Part shown: positions 7,635 to 11,820 of the stretch, in pieces
Numbering within the stretch: the stretch's first letter is position 1
Layout: every line of letters begins with the position of its first letter
The notes under the pieces: generated by a model
What the model was told of the DNA's origin: nothing
The model's input: only the letters and a program-made list of their open reading frames with translations
Databases searched by the model: none
Assembly: GCA_900547855.1 (NCBI GenBank)
Contig: URIK01000051.1
Location: forward strand, 1-11,820
Length of the DNA stretch: 11,820 bases
Direction: 5' to 3'
DNA from: an uncultured Collinsella sp.
GTDB taxonomy: Bacteria > Actinomycetota > Coriobacteriia > Coriobacteriales > Coriobacteriaceae
Position numbers and translations under genes: made by a program

Positions 7635-7671
7635 AGGGCTGCATTGTCGGATAAATCGGCAATGCAGCCCT
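7635..7671 (+). terminator. Long hairpin without a proper T run after GH28
   Basis: A perfect 12-bp stem pairs AGGGCTGCATTG (7635-7646) with CAATGCAGCCCT (7660-7671) across a 13-nt loop in which TCGG occurs twice. It is followed by TTGTGCG rather than a T tract. Strong pairing with a weak tail suggests a leaky terminator or a 3'-end stabiliser that partly separates GH28 from the esterase genes. Confidence 0.6.
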
Positions 7672-7723
7672 TGTGCGATACGGCCGTGTGCGCTGCGCTA
7701 CGCATCATGGTGAAAGGGAATAC

Positions 7724-8533
7724 ATGCTCAATAAAACGATTCCTGTCGGGGTCGATGGCTCGTCTGCCACGATTACGTCTTATGTTTTTGCCCCGACCGA
7801 AGATGCTTATGCTTTAAAACCGCTGCCTGCAGTTGTGGTCGTGCCGGGAGGCGGCTACGATCACGTTTCGCCGCGCGAAGGCGAGCCGGTAGCGCTCCGT
7901 TTGTTGGCGATGGGCTACCAAGCGTTTGTGCTGAACTACTCGGTTGCTCCGGCTGTCTATCCGCTGGCATTGCAAGAACTCGCGCGGGCGGTCGATACCG
8001 TCCGAAGCCATGCGGCAGAGTACTGTGTCGATCCTGATCGGATTACGGTCATGGGTTTTTCGGCCGGTGGGCATCTAGTTGGCTTGCTCGGGGCGCTTTG
8101 GGACCAACCCTGGCTTGCAGAGTCGATTTCGGCATCGCCTGAGTCGATTCGGCCTGACACACTTTGCTTGGGCTATCCGGTCGTAAGCTCGGGGGCCTAT
8201 GCTCATCGTGGTTCGTTTGAACACCTAACGGGTGCCGACGGCGCTTTGGCTCAAAAGTTGTCGATCGAGAATATGGTGGGCGATGGCTTCCCCCGTACGT
8301 TCTTGTGGCATACCGCCGAGGATGCATCGGTACCAGTTCAAAATAGCCTCCTTCTTGCGCAGGCTCTTGCCGACCACGGGATTGGCTTTAGCCTACATGT
8401 CTTTCCGCATGGAAAGCATGGGGCATCGCTCGCCACGGCCCAAACGGCATTTAAGGGCTGCGCCGAGCATATTCAGCCACAGGTTCAGGGCTGGCCTGAA
8501 CAGTTCGTTGCATGGGAGCGTGATGGACGATGA
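7724..8533 (+). CDS. Alpha/beta-hydrolase esterase, probable carbohydrate deacetylase
   Basis: A 269-residue cytoplasmic alpha/beta-hydrolase of the esterase/lipase (acetylxylan esterase-like, BD-FAE-like) type. The oxyanion segment is VVVVPGGGY (37-45), the nucleophile elbow is GFSAGG with Ser113, the acid is probably Asp200 in HTAEDASVPV and the base His232 in PHGKHG. Length is normal for single-domain sugar esterases. The ATG at 7724 has SD AAAGGGA (7713-7719). Its stop overlaps the next start by 4 bp (ATGA, 8530-8533), so it is translationally coupled to the pectin methylesterase gene. The likely role is removal of acetyl groups from imported pectic oligosaccharides, inferred from context; the family also includes feruloyl esterases and peptidases. 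Codons here are less C-biased than in the symporter gene (many TCG, TTG, GAT). Confidence 0.82.
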   Translation: MLNKTIPVGVDGSSATITSYVFAPTEDAYALKPLPAVVVVPGGGYDHVSPREGEPVALRLLAMGYQAFVLNYSVAPAVYPLALQELARAVDTVRSHAAEYCVDPDRITVMGFSAGGHLVGLLGALWDQPWLAESISASPESIRPDTLCLGYPVVSSGAYAHRGSFEHLTGADGALAQKLSIENMVGDGFPRTFLWHTAEDASVPVQNSLLLAQALADHGIGFSLHVFPHGKHGASLATAQTAFKGCAEHIQPQVQGWPEQFVAWERDGR

Positions 8534-10695
8534 GCGAAAGTATCTATACGCTGCGCGTTTCGAGGGCTGCGGCAGGAGCGTATCCAACGATTTCCGATGC
8601 CTTGGCGGCAGCCGATCAGCTCTATCCGGATGCCGAGCAACCGGTGATGATTCGCGTCGATCCGGGCGAGTATTGCGAGCGGGTCGAGATTCATCGCTCG
8701 CATGTGACGATTGAGGGAGAGACGGCCGACAGCGTGCGTATCGTGGGCAGCTTGGGTGCCAAGATGCCTTCGGAGGACGGCTCGGGCGTCGACGGCACGC
8801 TCGGCACGTTTAGGACCTATACCGTTTTGGTCGATGCCGACGACGTACGGCTCGAGAACCTCACGATCGAAAACGATGCGGGCGATGGGCGCGAGGTCGG
8901 TCAAGCGATTGCCCTGTATGCCGATGGCGACCGTCTGGTTGTCGATGCCTGCTGCATTAAGGGACACCAAGACACGCTGTTTTTGGGTCCGCTGCCGCCG
9001 CATGAGGCCAAACCGGGCGGGTTTATAGGACCCAAACAGTATGCGCCGCGCCGGGTGGGGCGCCAGTATTTTCGACGTTGCCGGATCGAGGGCGATGTCG
9101 ACTTTATCTTTGGCGGCGCGCGTGCCTACTTTGAGGGGTGCGAGATTCGCTCGCTCAACCGCGATATGGACGTGAACGGCTACGTGACGGCGGCGTCGAC
9201 GCCCGAAGGCGAGCCGCACGGCTTTGTGTTCCACGGCTGTTCGTTTACAGCTCCGGATGGCGTGGCGCCGGATTCGGTCTACCTGGGTCGTCCTTGGCGC
9301 GAATGGGCGCAAACTGTGCTGATCGATTGCTGGCTGGGGCGACATATCAAGCGCGAAGGCTGGTGGGATTGGAATAAGCCGGCGGCACACAACTGCGTGC
9401 AGTATGCTGGCGCGATTCTGCATGGGCCGGCGGGTGATACTACCGGCTGGGTGCCGTGGGCGAATGAACTCGATGTGATGGCTGCCGCCGGGTACGCTCG
9501 CGAGCAGGTGCTTGCCGGTGGGGATGGCTGGGATCCCGAGGGCGGCGACGGTGATGCGGTTGAGACGGCTGAACTGTCTGCCAACGGCCGCACCGTGCAC
9601 ATCGAGACGTACTGCGAAGACGAACCTGCGCTGCGTGCCCGGCTGAAGCGCGAGGGGCGTTCGGCTGCTTTTACGGGCAAGACTCCTGCAGATTTTGAGG
9701 CATGGAAGATTGCGACCAGGACTCGTCTGTACGATGTTTTGGGCCTTTCGCTTATGGACCGCGTCCCGATTGAGATTCGTGAGCTCAGCCGCGTGCGGGT
9801 TGCCGGCGGCATCGTGCGCACCCATGCGATGTTGCAGGTCGAGCGCGATGTTTGGATGCCGTTCTACCTGTTGGAACCGTCTCATCCTAAGCTTGATGAG
9901 CGGGGACTCAAACGCTGTTATATCTGCCCGCATGGCCATCAGGGAGCGGGTGCTGCAAGCGTAGCCGGTGTTGCGGGCGTGCCGGCTGTCGATGATGCCG
10001 TGCGTAAGTTCAATTACGACTACGGTCTGCGTTTGGCACGCATGGGTTACGTGACCGTCTGCCCCGACGCACGCGGTTGGGGATACCGTCGTGACTGGAA
10101 GGGTCAGGGCGATGACGAGAACAGCTTTCTGCGCGGCACGTGCCTAAACCAGGCGCGCATGGCCGAGCCGCTGGGACTTACCGTTGCGGGCCTCAACGCC
10201 TGGGATAACATGCGTCTGATCGATTACCTAGAGGCGCGCGGCGACATTGCCATGGACGACCTGGGCTGTTTTGGCTTTTCGGGCGGCGGATACATGACGC
10301 TGTATCTGGCGGCGCTCGACCCACGCGTATGCAAGACGTTTGTCTCGGGCTACCTGTACGGTGTCGATGATTCGCTGCTGCACCTCAACGGCAATTGCAG
10401 CTGCAACTACACACCCGGACTTTGGCGCTTGCTCGACATGGGCGATATTGCCTCGCTTATTGCGCCGCGCCCGTTGTTAGTGCAAAGCTGCGAAGAGGAT
10501 CATCTGAACGGTTCGCGCGGGCTGAAAAATGTTGACGAGCAGCTCGAGATCGTGCGCGATGCCTACAAGTTGCTGGGTCGCAGAGATGGCCTGCGGCACG
10601 AGGTGTGTCCGGGTGAACACCATCTGGGCGTGGCACATCTTGTCGAGGATATCGAATGGCTCGATTCGCACGTTGCGGAATGCGCCCGTGCATAG
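8530..10695 (+). CDS. Two-domain pectin esterase: CE8 pectin methylesterase fused to an alpha/beta-hydrolase
   Basis: A 721-residue protein. Residues 1 to about 330 form a CE8 pectinesterase: GQAIALY (124-130, oxyanion Gln125), GHQDTLF (145-151, acid/base Asp148), GDVDFIFGG (188-196, nucleophile Asp191) and LGRPW (252-256, Arg254 and Trp256), so the active site is complete. A Gly/Asp-rich linker (about 330-345) leads to a second domain (about 380-721) with alpha/beta-hydrolase marks: PHGHQGAG (467-474), nucleophile elbow GFSGGG (582-587, Ser584), a probable acid in SCEEDHLNG (Asp657) and His697 or His698 in GEHHLG. Either half alone would be a normal-length enzyme. CE8 removes methyl esters from galacturonate. 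The second domain resembles acetylxylan-esterase/dienelactone-hydrolase-like or CE19-like pectin esterases and may remove acetyl or other methyl groups; this is inference. There is no signal peptide, which is unusual for CE8. The start overlaps the upstream stop; a weak SD (GGGAG) is at 8514-8518. Confidence 0.9.
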   Translation: MSESIYTLRVSRAAAGAYPTISDALAAADQLYPDAEQPVMIRVDPGEYCERVEIHRSHVTIEGETADSVRIVGSLGAKMPSEDGSGVDGTLGTFRTYTVLVDADDVRLENLTIENDAGDGREVGQAIALYADGDRLVVDACCIKGHQDTLFLGPLPPHEAKPGGFIGPKQYAPRRVGRQYFRRCRIEGDVDFIFGGARAYFEGCEIRSLNRDMDVNGYVTAASTPEGEPHGFVFHGCSFTAPDGVAPDSVYLGRPWREWAQTVLIDCWLGRHIKREGWWDWNKPAAHNCVQYAGAILHGPAGDTTGWVPWANELDVMAAAGYAREQVLAGGDGWDPEGGDGDAVETAELSANGRTVHIETYCEDEPALRARLKREGRSAAFTGKTPADFEAWKIATRTRLYDVLGLSLMDRVPIEIRELSRVRVAGGIVRTHAMLQVERDVWMPFYLLEPSHPKLDERGLKRCYICPHGHQGAGAASVAGVAGVPAVDDAVRKFNYDYGLRLARMGYVTVCPDARGWGYRRDWKGQGDDENSFLRGTCLNQARMAEPLGLTVAGLNAWDNMRLIDYLEARGDIAMDDLGCFGFSGGGYMTLYLAALDPRVCKTFVSGYLYGVDDSLLHLNGNCSCNYTPGLWRLLDMGDIASLIAPRPLLVQSCEEDHLNGSRGLKNVDEQLEIVRDAYKLLGRRDGLRHEVCPGEHHLGVAHLVEDIEWLDSHVAECARA

Positions 10696-10764
10696 CCCCT
10701 CGGCATGCTGCGAATAAACGGTACGTTCCTGTATGACCGCCGATGGGCGGATGAGGAGAAGATT

Positions 10765-11433
10765 ATGGAAACGAAGAGTTTGAGTGAATCGACCATTTGC
10801 TGCTTTGGCGATTCGACCACATGGGGCGATAACGGATGCGGCGCAGGCGGCAACGACATCTCTTGGACTTCGCATCTGGGCGCGTTGCTGGGAGGCGCGG
10901 TCGTCGAGAACTTTGGCATCAAGGGTTCGCGTATCGCCATCAAGGCCGACCGTACCGATTCGTTTGTCGAGCGCCTTGACGGTATCGACGATGCGGCCGA
11001 TATCTACATCGTCTTTGGCGGCGTCAACGACTTTAGCCGCAACGTGCCGCTTGGAGAGCTCGGCAGCACGGACGTGCATGAGTTCTATGGTGCACTCGAT
11101 TACCTGATCCGTACCATCACGGCGCGCTCGCCTCGGGCAAAGCTCGTGTTTATGACGCCGTGCAAGACGAGCGGCAAGCACGAGAAGGATATCCCGGCAA
11201 GCGACGAGCTCAACCACCTGGGCCTGACGCAGGTCGCCTACGTGCGAGCGATGCTCGAGGTCTGTGACCGCTACTCCGTGCCGGTGATTGACCTGTATGC
11301 GCAAAGCGGTATCAGCCCGTTTTTGCCGGAGCACCGCGAGCTCTATATGCCGGACGGTCTGCACTACAGCCCGGCTGGCTATGAGCGCCTGGCGCATCGC
11401 ATCGCCGCGGGTCTCACCGCCGTTTGCCGCTAA
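10765..11433 (+). CDS. SGNH/GDSL-family esterase, probable deacetylase
   Basis: A 222-residue SGNH hydrolase. Block I is FGDSTTWG with catalytic Ser17, block III is GGVND (Asn88), and block V is DGLHYSPAGYERLA with Asp197 and His200. It has no signal peptide and is of ordinary length. The ATG at 10765 has a very good SD (GAGGAGAA, 10753-10759); in-frame ATG 10705 is not supported by one. It lies 69 bp after the CE8 fusion gene with no promoter between them, so it is probably the last gene of that transcript. Members of this superfamily (for example CE12 rhamnogalacturonan acetylesterases) deacetylate pectin, which fits the cluster, but the substrate cannot be told from sequence, and lysophospholipase or thioesterase-type activity is possible. 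Confidence 0.86.
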   Translation: METKSLSESTICCFGDSTTWGDNGCGAGGNDISWTSHLGALLGGAVVENFGIKGSRIAIKADRTDSFVERLDGIDDAADIYIVFGGVNDFSRNVPLGELGSTDVHEFYGALDYLIRTITARSPRAKLVFMTPCKTSGKHEKDIPASDELNHLGLTQVAYVRAMLEVCDRYSVPVIDLYAQSGISPFLPEHRELYMPDGLHYSPAGYERLAHRIAAGLTAVCR

Positions 11434-11447
11434 AAGTCTGCCGTTCG

Positions 11448-11485
11448 CGAGGAATATAGGGTTAACGTTCACCCTATATTCCTCG
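11448..11485 (+). promoter_or_regulatory. 38-bp near-perfect palindrome containing an operator (O1 of the GH105 promoter)
   Basis: CGAGGAATATAGGGT (11448-11462) is the exact inverse of ACCCTATATTCCTCG (11471-11485), and the centre reads TAACGTTC. In all, 18 of 19 base pairs are symmetrical about 11466/11467; only T11463/C11470 break symmetry. The centre contains the cluster's operator core AACGTTCACC (11464-11473). It begins 14 bp after the GDSL stop codon, so as RNA it would fold into a long hairpin at the 3' end of that transcript, although no T run follows. Confidence 0.75.
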
Positions 11486-11498
11486 TTCGCGTTACACT
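11468..11498 (+). promoter_or_regulatory. Predicted promoter for the GH105 gene
   Basis: The -35 TTCACC (11468-11473) lies in the first operator, and the -10 TACACT (11493-11498) follows after 19 bp. Both match consensus at 4/6. As at the symporter promoter, the -35 is inside operator 1 and the expected start site falls at operator 2; TCGCG also occurs 21 bp after the operator centre in both promoters. Confidence 0.45.
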
Positions 11499-11501
11499 AG
11501 G

Positions 11502-11515
11502 GGTAACGTTCACCT
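11502..11515 (+). promoter_or_regulatory. Second operator of the GH105 promoter
   Basis: GGTAACGTTCACCT holds the AACGTTCACC core (11505-11514). Its centre is 41 bp from the previous operator, the same distance as between O1 and O2 of the symporter promoter. It lies 25 bp upstream of the GH105 start codon. Confidence 0.65.
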
Positions 11516-11540
11516 ATCGTTTATGTCAGAGGGGACAGCA

Positions 11541-11771
11541 ATGGGTTGCAATCAAATCCTGGACCGTTATATCGAGCAGTTGATCGAAACCTCTACGCCG
11601 CAGGCGCCGGCTTGGAATATCGAAAAGATTCGCGCCGGCAAGGAGAACACCTGGAACTATATCGACGGCTGCATGATCAAGGCGCTCATCGAGCTGTACG
11701 AGATCACGGGTGAGCAGCGCTACCTGACCTTTGCCGACGACTATATCGATTTCTTTGTCCAGGACGACGGC
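11541..11771 (+). CDS. GH105-type unsaturated uronyl hydrolase, N-terminal fragment (3' truncated)
   Basis: Only the first 77 residues are genomic; the frame then runs into adapter, giving the false tail LSLIHI. The segment NTWNYIDGCMIKALIELYE followed by TG-QRYL-FADDYIDFFV is the first helical hairpin of the (alpha/alpha)6 barrel of GH105/GH88-like unsaturated uronyl hydrolases (YteR/YesR type). These remove the 4,5-unsaturated uronate left by pectin lyases. The ATG at 11541 has SD AGAGGGGA (11528-11535); an in-frame ATG at 11523 precedes that SD and is rejected. It is controlled by its own operator pair. Catalytic residues lie beyond the cut, so the family is likely but not certain; GH88 and other (alpha/alpha)6 hydrolases are alternatives. 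Confidence 0.74.
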
Positions 11772-11820
11772 CTGTCTCTTATACACATCTGACGCTGCCG
11801 ACGACTAGTCGAGTGTAGAT
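11772..11820 (-). other. Illumina Nextera (Tn5) adapter, reverse orientation, not genomic
   Basis: CTGTCTCTTATACACATCT (11772-11790, mosaic end), GACGCTGCCGACGA (11791-11804), CTAGTCGA (11805-11812, complement of the index at 10-17) and GTGTAGAT. It is the reverse complement of positions 2-50, so the same indexed adapter sits at both ends of the fragment. Confidence 0.99.

Noticed and set aside
10718..10730. Operator-like GGTACGTTCCT between the CE8 fusion and GDSL genes
   Set aside because: It lacks the AACGTTCACC core and symmetry, and no promoter hexamers accompany it.
1..11820. 49-bp inverted repeats at the two ends, as in a transposon
   Set aside because: They match Nextera primer, index and Tn5 mosaic-end sequence exactly, and no transposase or target duplication is present.
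1..11820. tRNA or rRNA genes, CRISPR arrays, insertion sequences
   Set aside because: None seen: no regularly spaced repeats, no cloverleaf-like segments in the gaps, and no transposase-like reading frames.

Overview
The window is a fragment of about 11.7 kb of bacterial DNA (about 51..11771) with Illumina Nextera/Tn5 adapter sequence still attached at both ends. It is GC-rich. All genes lie on the + strand, have clear Shine-Dalgarno (SD) sequences, and encode proteins without signal peptides. The gene content, codon use and protein style look most like a gut actinobacterium of the Collinsella / Coriobacteriia type. That assignment is an impression from reading the sequence, not a database result.

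The left part (51..3936) is a hexuronate pathway: the C-terminal half of uronate isomerase (uxaC), tagaturonate reductase (uxaB) and altronate dehydratase (uxaA). Together they turn D-galacturonate into 2-keto-3-deoxygluconate. A strong rho-independent terminator closes this block (3984..4022). A control region of about 400 bp without a gene follows. It carries repeated copies of AACGTTCACC, centred on the palindrome GTGAACGTTCAC, which resemble operators of a LacI-type repressor.

The right part (4349..11771) is a pectin-oligosaccharide unit. It encodes a GPH-type sugar:cation symporter, a GH28 polygalacturonase, an alpha/beta-hydrolase esterase, a CE8 pectin methylesterase fused to a second alpha/beta-hydrolase, an SGNH/GDSL esterase and the start of a GH105-type unsaturated uronyl hydrolase. 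A hairpin terminator separates the symporter from GH28, and a second hairpin separates GH28 from the esterases. The GH105 gene has its own promoter, with a second operator pair built like the first: both pairs have their centres exactly 41 bp apart.

The genes fit one scheme. Methylated and acetylated pectic oligosaccharides, probably released by other microbes, are imported and then processed in the cytoplasm. Three esterase proteins (four esterase domains) remove methyl and acetyl groups, GH28 and GH105 release galacturonate and unsaturated uronate, and UxaC-UxaB-UxaA degrade galacturonate. The regulator, the 2-keto-3-deoxygluconate kinase and aldolase, and any pectate lyase are not in the window. 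The least ordinary items are the matched operator pairs, a 38-bp near-perfect palindrome around one operator, and the CE8-alpha/beta-hydrolase fusion.
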